NCBI GenBank assembly: GCA_004323695.1
Contig: SCRU01000090.1
Coordinates: 1 to 32,103, forward strand
Length of the DNA stretch: 32,103 nucleotides
Origin: Burkholderiaceae bacterium
Lineage (GTDB): Bacteria > Pseudomonadota > Gammaproteobacteria > Burkholderiales > Burkholderiaceae_C
Direction of reading: 5' to 3'
Shown here: in pieces, positions 6,885 through 15,066 of the stretch
Position numbering within the stretch: position 1 is the stretch's first letter
How the letters are laid out: the number at the start of each line of letters is the position of its first letter
The notes under the pieces: model-generated
Told to the model about the DNA's origin: nothing
What the model saw: only the letters and a program-made list of their open reading frames with translations
Database searches by the model: none
Made by a program: the position numbers and the translations under genes

Positions 6885-8306
6885 TCAGAGGTTAACAGCG
6901 TCTCCGTTGGCGCTGTCAATCGCTAAGCTCTCAAACCGTGTCAACTCTTTCAGGAAGGCCAGCTTGACGGTCCCGGTGGGACCGTTGCGCTGCTTGCTGA
7001 TGATGATCTCGGCGACGCCCGGCTCCTTCGACTCCTTGTTGTAGTAGTCGTCGCGGTAGATGAACATGATCACGTCCGCGTCCTGCTCGATGGCGCCGGA
7101 CTCGCGCAGGTCGCTCATCATGGGACGCTTGTCGGTACGTGACTCGACCCCGCGCGAGAGCTGCGAGAGCGCGAGCACCGGGCAGCCGAGTTCCTTCGCG
7201 AGCATCTTGAGGCCGCGCGAGATCTCGCCGATCGCAGTCGCGCGGTTCTCGTCGCTCATGCTGCTGGACACCCCCATCAGCTGCAGGTAGTCGACCACGA
7301 TCAGCCCGAGCTTGCCGCCGCACTGGCGCGCGAGGCGCCGCGCGTTCGCGCGCAGCTCGCTCACGGTGAGGCCCGGCGACTCGTCGATGTGCAGCGAAAT
7401 GTTGCGCAGCTTCTCGATCGCCTCGGTCAGGCGCGGCCACTCGGAGTCGGTCAGCTTGCCCGTGCGCAGGTGCATCTGGTCGATGCGGCCGATCGAGCCG
7501 ACGATCCGCACCGCCAGCTGGCTGGCGCCCATTTCCATCGAGAACACCGCGACCGGCAGGCCCTCGTGCAACGCCACATGCTCGGCGATGTTGACCGCCA
7601 GCGCGGTCTTGCCCATGGACGGGCGCGCCGCAAGCACGATCATGTCGCCCGCCTGAAAGCCCGAGGTCATGCGGTCGAGGTCGTAAAAGCCGGTCGGCAC
7701 GCCGGTGATGTCGTTCGGGTTATCGGCCATCTCCTGCACGCGGTCCAGCAGCTGGACCACCAGAGAGTCCATGCCCTGGAAGCCCTGCTTCATGCGCGAG
7801 CCTTCTTCGCCGATGTTGAAGATCTTCTGCTCGGCTTCGTCGAGGATCTTGTCGACGGCCTTGCCCTGGGTGTTGAACGCGTTGGTGGCAATTTCGTCGC
7901 TGGCGCGCACCAGCTTGCGCAGGATGGAGCGCTCGCGCACGATCTCGGCGTAGCGGCGGATGTTGCTGGCGCTCGGCACGTACTGCGCCAGCGCATTCAG
8001 GTACGCCAGGCCGCCAATTTCCTCGGACTTGCCCAGACTCTGCAGTTGCTCGTAGACCGTGATCACGTCCGCCGGCCGGGTCGCGTTCACTAGGCCGCTG
8101 ATCGCTGCGTAGACGAGCCGGTGCTCGTAACGGTAGAAATCGCTGTCCGTGAGCAGATCGCCAACGCGGTCCCAGGCGCTGTTGTCCAGCAGCAGGCCGC
8201 CCAGCACGCTCGACTCCGCTTCGATGGAGTGCGGCGGAATGCGCAATTGGGCAATCTGCCGATCGGCAGGAGACTCGTCGTCGACGGCGCGTGGAACGGA
8301 GGACAT
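6885..8306 (-). CDS. dnaB: Replicative DNA helicase DnaB
   Basis: 473 residues. The N-terminal domain begins IPPHSIEAESSVLGGLLLDN (24-43), then a linker and the RecA-like ATPase with ARPSMGKTA Walker A (227-235), the FSMEM glutamate (E259 region), VVDYLQL Walker B (337-343), SQLSRGVESR (381-390) and the arginine-finger region near 410-440. It unwinds DNA as a hexameric ring at the fork. The start at 8306 has AGGAG (8316-8320) nine bases upstream. A longer frame to 8369 lacks conservation. It looks like a full, functional betaproteobacterial-type DnaB. Carried among element genes, it probably serves element replication, although a chromosomal origin of this copy cannot be excluded. Confidence 0.95.
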   Translation of the reverse strand: MSSVPRAVDDESPADRQIAQLRIPPHSIEAESSVLGGLLLDNSAWDRVGDLLTDSDFYRYEHRLVYAAISGLVNATRPADVITVYEQLQSLGKSEEIGGLAYLNALAQYVPSASNIRRYAEIVRERSILRKLVRASDEIATNAFNTQGKAVDKILDEAEQKIFNIGEEGSRMKQGFQGMDSLVVQLLDRVQEMADNPNDITGVPTGFYDLDRMTSGFQAGDMIVLAARPSMGKTALAVNIAEHVALHEGLPVAVFSMEMGASQLAVRIVGSIGRIDQMHLRTGKLTDSEWPRLTEAIEKLRNISLHIDESPGLTVSELRANARRLARQCGGKLGLIVVDYLQLMGVSSSMSDENRATAIGEISRGLKMLAKELGCPVLALSQLSRGVESRTDKRPMMSDLRESGAIEQDADVIMFIYRDDYYNKESKEPGVAEIIISKQRNGPTGTVKLAFLKELTRFESLAIDSANGDAVNL

Positions 8307-8434
8307 CGGCCAAAGCTCCTGCATGGGCGAACATTGCGCGTAGCCCCGGCCGCAAGGGCGGGAACGCACGCGCTTTGGGCGGCACTTTAACTGTGGCGAT
8401 TCTATCGGCTGGCCACCGTGCGCCCCGGGTGGTC

Positions 8435-9715
8435 CTACCGACCCCCATGCGCCCAGTGATCTACCGCATTGCGCAGCTTTGCTCTTGCGCCGGCAGGATC
8501 TCGGGCCCGCTCATCCTCGAACAGTGGATACTTGCGAAGACGCTCCACTGTTCGGGCCTTGCGCTCACGGTATTCCAGATCGTCTGAACCCATGGTCTCG
8601 ACAACAAGACTGTCTGACGGCTCGGCCCGTCGCGTGACGACGAAATCAGGTCTCGCGCCGGTCTCGTTCCATGCGAACAACGGCTTGAGCATTTGGAGCT
8701 CAACTCTCTCGCGGGCGAGCTTGCGTATGACCTCCAGGAGATCGTCCACCGCATCGCGCTCCAGGTTTGAGTCTACCGGCAGCCACCAGTCCAGCGCCTG
8801 GATAGGGTGCGCGTACGCTTGAAGGACTTGCACCGAGTCATCGGGAAGTTTCCCCACCACCGCGCACATCAGCATCGGATAGCGCACGGCAGAGTCGTCG
8901 CCGCCGAACACAGACAGCTTTCCGGCGATGACGGTATCCTCCTTGGCGCCGGCCAAACGTACGACACCGGTCTTTTGACTGGCGTGTTCGATTTCGCAGA
9001 GCCACCAAACCTGCGGTTTGAGCCCGTGCGTCATGCACTTGCGAAACCCCGCGCCCATCCACCCTTGTCTCCATGCGAGAGGGTGGCAATACAGCACATC
9101 GCGCAGAAACAGGCCATGCGCCAGCTCCACTTCCTTCGCCAACCTCAGCAGGGCGTCACGGTCGCTGCCGTCGTACGGACGCGGCCAGGTGTTGACGCCG
9201 GCCTCATTCAACAGCCAGAACATGCGCCGAGCAAGCGGGTGACTGCGATTCGTATGTTCGTCGGCTGAATTCCTGGTGGACTCCGACTCGTTCGACGCTC
9301 CGAGACCGGTTGCCGGCTGGAATAGAAAGTCGGGTCGGGACGCCTCACCCACTCCCTCAGACGCTTCATGGCGCACGCCGTGACGCTCGCGCTGCTCGAA
9401 GGCGAATCGGCAATCCGCGCTGTGGGCGGCCCGATCCATCAGCCGGCGCAGCGACAGTCCAATGCCATCTGCCCCCGTACGGCGAGTGACCGCGAGCAAC
9501 GGGGGATTGACTGATTCGCCCGTGCAACCGCAGGCGAGCCAGGAACTGAACGCATGCAGCCTGTCCAGCAGTAGCAACACCCGATCCTTTTCGGCGTCCG
9601 TAGCCAGGCCATCCCACCAACGGCCCAGGGCATGTGCATCGTCTTGATTCACGGGAACAGGCGCCTTTGGCGGCCGTTTGCCGATGGGATGTTTGGAGAC
9701 GATTGACAACGACAT
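8435..9715 (-). CDS. Hypothetical protein with possible PD-(D/E)xK-like C-terminus
   Basis: 426 residues. The ATG at 9715 has a strong AGGAGG nine bases upstream. The frame extends to 9853 but without a better start. Sections look like separate modules: a helical N-terminal part (28-65), CGCTGE (62-67), a middle domain around HPLARRMFWLLNEAGVNTW (159-177), and a C-terminal stretch RPDFVVTRR then SLVVETMGSDD (355-379). That last pattern resembles the Asp and Glu strands of PD-(D/E)xK nucleases, but the usual lysine is a methionine or absent, so activity is doubtful. It follows a pattern seen in large conjugative-element proteins. I do not assign a name. Confidence 0.7.
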   Translation of the reverse strand: MSLSIVSKHPIGKRPPKAPVPVNQDDAHALGRWWDGLATDAEKDRVLLLLDRLHAFSSWLACGCTGESVNPPLLAVTRRTGADGIGLSLRRLMDRAAHSADCRFAFEQRERHGVRHEASEGVGEASRPDFLFQPATGLGASNESESTRNSADEHTNRSHPLARRMFWLLNEAGVNTWPRPYDGSDRDALLRLAKEVELAHGLFLRDVLYCHPLAWRQGWMGAGFRKCMTHGLKPQVWWLCEIEHASQKTGVVRLAGAKEDTVIAGKLSVFGGDDSAVRYPMLMCAVVGKLPDDSVQVLQAYAHPIQALDWWLPVDSNLERDAVDDLLEVIRKLARERVELQMLKPLFAWNETGARPDFVVTRRAEPSDSLVVETMGSDDLEYRERKARTVERLRKYPLFEDERARDPAGARAKLRNAVDHWAHGGR

Positions 9716-9924
9716 GGTGCGAGTCCTCCTGGACGTAGTTTCCAGGCCTCCGGAAGGCATTTCATGGCGAATGCGAGCGTTTGCCGCCGTGTTTCGCGCC
9801 GCGCTCGGCGCGTCAATGGCGGATGGCACGCTGAAACCGGCGGCTTTCAACATTGCTGCTCGCGTTCCCGCTCCTATGCTTCCTCAATGCCAACACAACA
9901 ACACGAGAGAGACGCCCTGATGCC

Positions 9925-10116
9925 ATGCGGTCATCCAAGATGAAACACCCTACTCCTGAATGGGCACGGCTGACCGTATTTCCGGACCGTCCGCTGCCTC
10001 CTGAAGCCGTCGCCATCATTGCAACGACACGAAGACTGTGGCGCGAGGAGAACCCTCACCGTCACCAACGCCGTGCGGAAACGATCCGCGAAGCCAGAGC
10101 CCTTGCGCATTCCTGA
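9925..10116 (+). CDS. Small basic hypothetical protein
   Basis: About 63 residues, rich in Arg and His (RRLWREENPHRHQRRAE), with no recognised domain. The frame is open back to 9853, but the upstream residues look non-coding. An ATG at 9940 is also possible. The Shine-Dalgarno is weak. It is divergent from the gene at 9715. The 9716-9924 spacer must hold promoters for both, but none stands out. Confidence 0.45.
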   Translation: MRSSKMKHPTPEWARLTVFPDRPLPPEAVAIIATTRRLWREENPHRHQRRAETIREARALAHS

Positions 10117-10223
10117 ACGTGATGCAAATTCCCCTCATGTTCATAGCAAACCATTCCCTCGATTCTGAACAATAGACCCGCATGCTTCATCTACACGCAA
10201 TTGACCTCCTGATGGGAGCGTCC

Positions 10224-10676
10224 ATGACCATCGCCTTGATGGCGTTCTGCTGCTGTGTCTACCTGGTCCTGAGCCGTTCCGATTCAACGACCATGCGAGT
10301 CTTCGAGCAGTTGTCCAAATCAAACGGAGCGGGCATCGAAGAATTCCACTGGGGTGCCCATGAAGACCCGATCATGGATCGCGACCTCGATGGCACAGCG
10401 TCCAACACGTTCAAGTGGGGTGGGGAGCGTTGCCCCAAGTGGTATCCGTTGCCCGGTTACCGTCTTGCCCTTGGTGATACAGGTTTTGAGATTTCCATGG
10501 AGCAAACCGGAAAGTTGGCCGGGTTCTTCGTGCTCTGGAACCCCGAATGCAAAGGCGTGTTCGCCAGTGCTGATCTGGACGAGCTTAAGACCAGCGGCGA
10601 GGCGCAAGCGAAGTTCCGCGCGCAGTTCAACACTTCACCGCTGCAACTCGAGTCGTACCTCTCCTCGCCGACTTGA
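10224..10676 (+). CDS. Hypothetical single-span membrane protein
   Basis: About 150 residues from the ATG at 10224, which has GGGAG five bases upstream. A longer reading from 10182 lacks such a site. The first 18 residues form a hydrophobic helix with a CCC run (MTIALMAFCCCVYLVL), probably an anchor with the rest in the cytoplasm or periplasm. The remainder is soluble, with WGGERCPKWYPLPGY and CKGVF. No family is recognised. Confidence 0.6.
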   Translation: MTIALMAFCCCVYLVLSRSDSTTMRVFEQLSKSNGAGIEEFHWGAHEDPIMDRDLDGTASNTFKWGGERCPKWYPLPGYRLALGDTGFEISMEQTGKLAGFFVLWNPECKGVFASADLDELKTSGEAQAKFRAQFNTSPLQLESYLSSPT

Positions 10677-10767
10677 CGCAACAGCGCGGCTGATTGGTTG
10701 CGGCGTCGAGCCCTCCATGTAGAGTTGTCGTGACCTGTATGACACCCCAAAACGTTCCAGGAATCCC

Positions 10768-12369
10768 GTGTCCGACCTACGACTCACCACCGAACAAGCC
10801 CAGGTAGCACACGCGCCGTTGACTGGCTTGACCAAAGTGGTCGCGTACGCCGGCACCGGGAAAACCAGTTCACTCTGCGCCCTCGCGCAGCGCAACCGCG
10901 GCATGCGCGGGCTGTACCTGGCCTTCACCAAATCTGCGGAAACGGATGCGCGGCAGCGCTTCCCTCGTTCCGTGCAGTGCAAGACCGTGAACGCCCTGGC
11001 CATGGGGGTGACCGGGAAGCCCTATTTGCGCAAGCTGGGCTCGCTTCGCCCGATCGACGCCATCAAACTCATGGGCCTGTCATGGGATTGGACGTTCGCC
11101 GCGCTGGTCGTGGATACGGTTACCGCCTGGTGTGCCAGTGATCTTGAGGTGTTCCCGGACAGCGCCATCGCTGTTGGGGCAGCCCCTATTGCACCCGGCC
11201 ACCTCCTGAAATACGCCGCGGTGGTCGCGGGCAAATTGTGGCAGCGCATGATCGACCTCGACGATCCCGCTCCAATGACGCACGACGGCTATCTCAAGCT
11301 GTTCCAACTGCAGCACCCCACGTTGCCATGGGATTACGTCATGCTCGATGAGGCGCAGGACACCAACCCTGTCACGTGGGACATCGTGCGCCGCCAGAAG
11401 TGTCCGGTCGTAATCGTCGGGGATGGTTATCAGTCCATCTTCCAGTTCCGCGGCGCGATCAACGCGATGGAGCAGGCCCAGGCCACCCGGGTGCTCTCTC
11501 TGACCCAGAGCTTTCGATTCGGCCCGCGGATTGCACGCATCGCGAATGCATTGCTTTGGGGATTTTTCACAGAGACGACGCCGCTGGAAGGCGTCGGCTT
11601 CGATACCGTGGTGCGGGCTCTGCCGCGTGATCCGCCCCGGCATGCCGTGATTGCTCGCACGAACGCCGAGATATTCTCCGAAGCGGTTTCCGCCGTTAAG
11701 GCGGGCAAGTCGCTGGGCTTTGCCGGCGGGGTGAACAGTTACGGCTTCGAGAAGATCATCGACACATGGCGGCTAGTCACCGGCGACACCGACTCGATCC
11801 GAGACGCATTTCTCCGCAATTTCAAGGACTTTGCGGCCTTGCAGGACTACGCGGAAAAATCACGCGACCTCGAGGTGCGGCGACTATTGAAGATCGTCAC
11901 TACCTACGGTTCACAGATCCCTGACCTGATCGATGCGATCCACGCAGCGTGCCACCCGATGCTGTCCGAGGCTGACGTCATTCTCTCCACCGCGCACCGC
12001 TGCAAAGGCCTAACCCTGCCGGTCGTTCGGCTCGCTGAGGACTTCCCGGTACTTCTCGATGACAGGGGCAATCTCCTGCCGCCGGACAAGCTGGACCGGC
12101 AAGAGGTCAACCTTCTGTATGTGGCCATTACCCGGGCGCAGCAATGGCTCATGCTCAACAGTACGACGCTCGACTTCATGCGCGCGATGAACCTCGGCGA
12201 TATGGCGGAAGAACATGCGCTGGACGTCGATGCAACCGAGGATGCTGCCCCGTCTTCGTGGGAGAACGACCTTCCTGCGGACGATGAGCCTGATCAGGCG
12301 GTGACGCCCAGCGATACGGTCACGAAGTTGCCCCAATTTTCCCAAGGCGACTTGTTCGATCTTGCCTGA
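10768..12369 (+). CDS. UvrD/FBH1-like superfamily 1 DNA helicase
   Basis: 533 residues with SF1A motifs in order: Q-motif region LTTEQAQV (6-13), Walker A AYAGTGKTS (27-35), motif Ia around LAFTKSA (51-57), Walker B DEAQD (194-198), motif III GDGYQSIFQFRGA (218-230), motif IV QSFRFG (247-252) and motif VI LYVAITRAQ (about 448-456). The chain is shorter than UvrD (about 720), which fits the FBH1-like group of phage and plasmid helicases. It unwinds DNA 3'-5' and may remove recombinase filaments. The start is GTG with AGGA upstream. It heads a long run of plus-strand genes. Confidence 0.9.
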   Translation: MSDLRLTTEQAQVAHAPLTGLTKVVAYAGTGKTSSLCALAQRNRGMRGLYLAFTKSAETDARQRFPRSVQCKTVNALAMGVTGKPYLRKLGSLRPIDAIKLMGLSWDWTFAALVVDTVTAWCASDLEVFPDSAIAVGAAPIAPGHLLKYAAVVAGKLWQRMIDLDDPAPMTHDGYLKLFQLQHPTLPWDYVMLDEAQDTNPVTWDIVRRQKCPVVIVGDGYQSIFQFRGAINAMEQAQATRVLSLTQSFRFGPRIARIANALLWGFFTETTPLEGVGFDTVVRALPRDPPRHAVIARTNAEIFSEAVSAVKAGKSLGFAGGVNSYGFEKIIDTWRLVTGDTDSIRDAFLRNFKDFAALQDYAEKSRDLEVRRLLKIVTTYGSQIPDLIDAIHAACHPMLSEADVILSTAHRCKGLTLPVVRLAEDFPVLLDDRGNLLPPDKLDRQEVNLLYVAITRAQQWLMLNSTTLDFMRAMNLGDMAEEHALDVDATEDAAPSSWENDLPADDEPDQAVTPSDTVTKLPQFSQGDLFDLA

Positions 12370-12396
12370 TTTCCGTGAACCACAAGCCTACCAACC

Positions 12397-12687
12397 ATGA
12401 ACCTCGAAAACCTCGACTCACTCGGATCCAAAATTGCCTACGCTGCGATGACCATCATGGTGCGCACCTGCAGAATCGAGGTCGCGGCTGCCAGCAACGC
12501 CGACGTCGAGGCGGCCTTGGCATCGATGCGAGCCCGTGCCAGAGTGGCCGTCGACCAGTTGCTGGACGACGCGCAAGGTGCGCCTTGGATCGCCGAGACC
12601 GCGGCCCAGGCCGCCGCGTTCGAACTCGCCGAGGCGGGTATCGCGACTTTGCGTGAGCGGTGCGCTATCGCCGGGACGGCCCGATGA
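12397..12687 (+). CDS. Small alanine-rich hypothetical protein
   Basis: 96 residues, strongly helical and rich in Ala and Glu (NADVEAALASMRARARVAVD, AETAAQAAAFELAEAG). No domain is recognised. Its stop overlaps the next start as ATGA (12684-12687), which supports this frame over a competing frame beginning at 12375. There is no strong ribosome site. Confidence 0.6.
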   Translation: MNLENLDSLGSKIAYAAMTIMVRTCRIEVAAASNADVEAALASMRARARVAVDQLLDDAQGAPWIAETAAQAAAFELAEAGIATLRERCAIAGTAR

Positions 12688-13055
12688 AGTTATCGGTGCC
12701 TGCACCCGGTGAGGATGCCTTCCCGCCAGCCGGTGCGGTTGCGACGCGGTGCCTTCTTCCAGCCGAAGCGGACCCAAATATGCTGCTGCATGCGAGCGCA
12801 TACATGGCGACTCACCCGCAGCCCAAGCGAGACGACCGCGTTGCCCTGCAACTCTGGGTTAAGGGCTTGTACCGCATCATGGTCGCGGCACGCCCTCCGT
12901 CGCGAATTACCGATGAAGACTTGGTGCATGCGCTGGCATTCCACACCAGCAGAGACATCAGCGAGATACGAGGCTCCGTGCACGTTGCCCGGCTCCGGGA
13001 GACCTGTGAGAGCGCGCTGGAAGGTTTGCGTGTCTTCCATCCCGGTGTTGAATAG
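12684..13055 (+). CDS. Hypothetical protein
   Basis: 123 residues, starting at the ATG that overlaps the upstream stop. The middle shows a helical segment (DDRVALQLWVKGLYRIMVAA) and ends with SALEGLRVFHPGVE. It has no signal peptide and no recognised family. It is part of the close-packed plus-strand run between the helicase and the 690-residue gene. Confidence 0.6.
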   Translation: MKLSVPAPGEDAFPPAGAVATRCLLPAEADPNMLLHASAYMATHPQPKRDDRVALQLWVKGLYRIMVAARPPSRITDEDLVHALAFHTSRDISEIRGSVHVARLRETCESALEGLRVFHPGVE

Positions 13056-13112
13056 ATGCAGACCTACGCGAGGATGTGCAGCAATTGGCCGCAAATAGAA
13101 CGGAGTGACTGG

Positions 13113-13544
13113 ATGAAAACAATCAAAGAACACGCCGAGCTGATTGCCCAGGCCGCGGCAAGCGATGGAGTGGATGGTTGGCAGCGCGCTTTTACTGGCG
13201 CGATGCGCAGCGTGAGCATCCTGGAGCACGCCTCCTTTCAGGAGCAGGTAAATCTCGCGATCATCACATTGCTCGCGGATCGGACCAAGGCGTTGCGGGC
13301 TACCAGGCAGCGAAGAGTGGCCTCCGCCGATAAGCATACAGATCATGCACCATCAGCATCCGCGATGAAAGATGCACTGGAGAAGATCTGGAACAGCGGC
13401 CACCCGGATGCGGCCGAGCACATGCCTGAGCTGCGCGGGATCACGGAAGCCCAGTTCGGTGAACGGCTTGTCCAAATCGCCGGCGAGGTCTTGGCACGCC
13501 GCTTAGCAGTTTTGGCCCCTAGCCTCGTAGTGGAGGGCTCGTGA
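13113..13544 (+). CDS. Hypothetical helical protein
   Basis: 143 residues from the ATG at 13113, which has GGAG seven bases before it. The frame is open from 13056 but that start lacks a ribosome site. It is mostly helical, with two predicted bundles (6-70 and 85-140), and no catalytic motif is seen. It shares a base with the next start (stop TGA 13542-13544, ATG at 13544). Confidence 0.6.
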   Translation: MKTIKEHAELIAQAAASDGVDGWQRAFTGAMRSVSILEHASFQEQVNLAIITLLADRTKALRATRQRRVASADKHTDHAPSASAMKDALEKIWNSGHPDAAEHMPELRGITEAQFGERLVQIAGEVLARRLAVLAPSLVVEGS

Positions 13545-14167
13545 TGCCGCTTGCATTAGAAACCGATAACGAGATGCGGGAGAGCACCGTCGGCGCCCGC
13601 TCTCTCGACGAGTTTGCGATCCGCGAGGAGTCGATCGGCCCAACCATTCTGCTGGTCAGCGGTGCCTACTTTAGCTTCGAGCACCCGGAGCGCACGCCCG
13701 TTCCCGTCGAAGACATCGCACATGCGCTGTCCCATACCTGCCGTTTTACAGGCCACTGTCACAGCTTCTACAGCGTGGCCCAGCACGCAGTTTTGACGTC
13801 CTACCTCGCGCCACCGGAATTCGCCTTCCATGCGCTGCATCACGATGACGCAGAGGCACTGATAGGCGACGTGGCGAGCCCTCTCAAACGCTTGATCCCG
13901 CAATACAAGGAGATCGAGCGACGCGTCGAAGCTGTCATCATGGAGCAGTTTGGATTACCCCTTGAAATGCCGCCCGAGGTGAAGCGCGCTGACCTGGTAG
14001 CGCTGCGCACCGAGCAACGCGACCTGATGCACAGTGCGGGAGGCCTTTGGACGTCGCTCGAAGGCATCGAACCGAGCCAGGAATTTCACGTCGATCATCC
14101 GATGTCGCCGAGGGAGGCGGCACGTCTCTATCTGCGGCGGCATCATGAACTACTGGGGCTCGCGTGA
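13544..14167 (+). CDS. HD-domain hydrolase, YfbR-like nucleotidase type
   Basis: 207 residues. The metal-binding pattern shows CHSFYSVAQHA (H81), LHHDDAEALIGD with the HD pair (H100, D101) and D109, and a later Asp (ADLVALRTE). This layout matches HD-superfamily enzymes of the YfbR/5'-deoxynucleotidase type carried by phages and plasmids, which dephosphorylate nucleotides. The substrate is not known from sequence. GGAGG lies seven bases before the ATG at 13544. A GTG at 13541 is an alternative. The gene overlaps the DUF4031 gene by GTGA. Confidence 0.8.
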   Translation: MPLALETDNEMRESTVGARSLDEFAIREESIGPTILLVSGAYFSFEHPERTPVPVEDIAHALSHTCRFTGHCHSFYSVAQHAVLTSYLAPPEFAFHALHHDDAEALIGDVASPLKRLIPQYKEIERRVEAVIMEQFGLPLEMPPEVKRADLVALRTEQRDLMHSAGGLWTSLEGIEPSQEFHVDHPMSPREAARLYLRRHHELLGLA

Positions 14168-14511
14168 CAGTCTTCGTCGACGACATGCGCGCCAGTTTTG
14201 GGCGCTACGTGATGTGCCACATGATCGCCGATTCAGACGATGAGCTTCACGCGATGGCCGATCGAATCGGTGTCGCGCGTCGGTGGCACCAGTCTCCCCC
14301 GCGGCACGATAGCCACTACGACATCGCGCTCAGCAAGCGAGCGCGTGCGACGGACGCCGGCGCCGTCGAGATCACATGGCGCGAGTGCAGCGCCATGACT
14401 ATGCGCCGCCGCGTTACTGGCGACTTGGGCACTCCAGAGGATGCGTGGGAGTGGCTACGGGCGCACACCGGCTCAGGTGGTGCGCGGCGCGGCCAGGTTC
14501 CTGCACGATAG
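14164..14511 (+). CDS. DUF4031 family protein
   Basis: 115 residues. The start (TVFVDDMRASFGRYVMCHMI), DDELHAMADRIGVARRWHQ, HYDIALSKRARA and GAVEITWRE match the DUF4031 family, found mostly in phages and mobile elements and of unknown function. Conserved Asp and His residues could bind a metal. The GTG start overlaps the stop of the HD gene by four bases, so the two are translated as a pair. The last 20 residues are Gly/Arg-rich and probably unstructured. Confidence 0.8.
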   Translation: MTVFVDDMRASFGRYVMCHMIADSDDELHAMADRIGVARRWHQSPPRHDSHYDIALSKRARATDAGAVEITWRECSAMTMRRRVTGDLGTPEDAWEWLRAHTGSGGARRGQVPAR

Positions 14512-14563
14512 CGAGTTGGCCGACGAGCGGCGGCAATTGAAGGCTTACAAAGAGGATCGACAC

Positions 14564-14794
14564 ATGGCTGAAATCATCAAACTGGCGGACTGGCAGGACC
14601 GAAAGACCGCACAAGTGCAGAGCGCTCCTGTGCTTGAGTGTCCAACGTGCGCACGCGAAACGCTGGCGCTTTATATTGCGTTGGACAGCACCACGACCTA
14701 TCGCTGCGCAGGCCATGGGCACCGCGCGCTGACGTGGCGCATTGACCCCGAGGGCAACATGCTGCGCGGGGCGAGCGGGAAGCGGTATTTCTGA
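14564..14794 (+). CDS. Small zinc-ribbon protein
   Basis: 76 residues from the ATG at 14564, preceded by GAGG at a good distance. The frame stays open from 14441 but overlaps DUF4031. C26, C29, C48 and H51 or H53 form a likely Cys3His zinc ribbon (CPTCARET, CAGHGH). Such small ribbons may bind nucleic acid or protein, but the role is unknown. Confidence 0.6.
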   Translation: MAEIIKLADWQDRKTAQVQSAPVLECPTCARETLALYIALDSTTTYRCAGHGHRALTWRIDPEGNMLRGASGKRYF

Positions 14795-14854
14795 GCCTAA
14801 GAGGGTTTGCCGTTTTTAATTAATGTGTAACGATAGGCCATCTGCGTTTAAGGG

Positions 14855-15055
14855 ATGGCTATGAGCACACCAACAGTCAAGCAGCTTGCCTCGCGCCACG
14901 CGCGTCGGCTGGATACGTTGAGCAAGCAGGTTCTGGAAATGTCCTGTGAGTGGGATGACGTGGATCAGTTCAACACGACCATTTTGGAAGAACTGCACGT
15001 CAAAATGCAGGATGTCGCCCGCGATCTGAAACAGACCGACAGCGACGTGAACTAA
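14855..15055 (+). CDS. Small hypothetical helical protein
   Basis: 66 residues, charged and mainly helical (RHARRLDTLSKQVLEMS, LEELHVKMQDVARDLKQT). GGGA stands just before the ATG. An ATG at 14861 is also possible. Eleven bases separate it from the 690-residue gene, so it may be the first gene of that pair. The stretch before it (14795-14854) is AT-rich compared with its surroundings, and may hold a promoter. Confidence 0.5.
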   Translation: MAMSTPTVKQLASRHARRLDTLSKQVLEMSCEWDDVDQFNTTILEELHVKMQDVARDLKQTDSDVN

Positions 15056-15066
15056 GGCTGGGCGCG

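Noticed and set aside
12375-12656. 93-codon plus frame competing with the gene at 12397
   Set aside because: The 12397 frame ends in an ATGA overlap with the next gene and has normal composition, while this one is Arg-rich.
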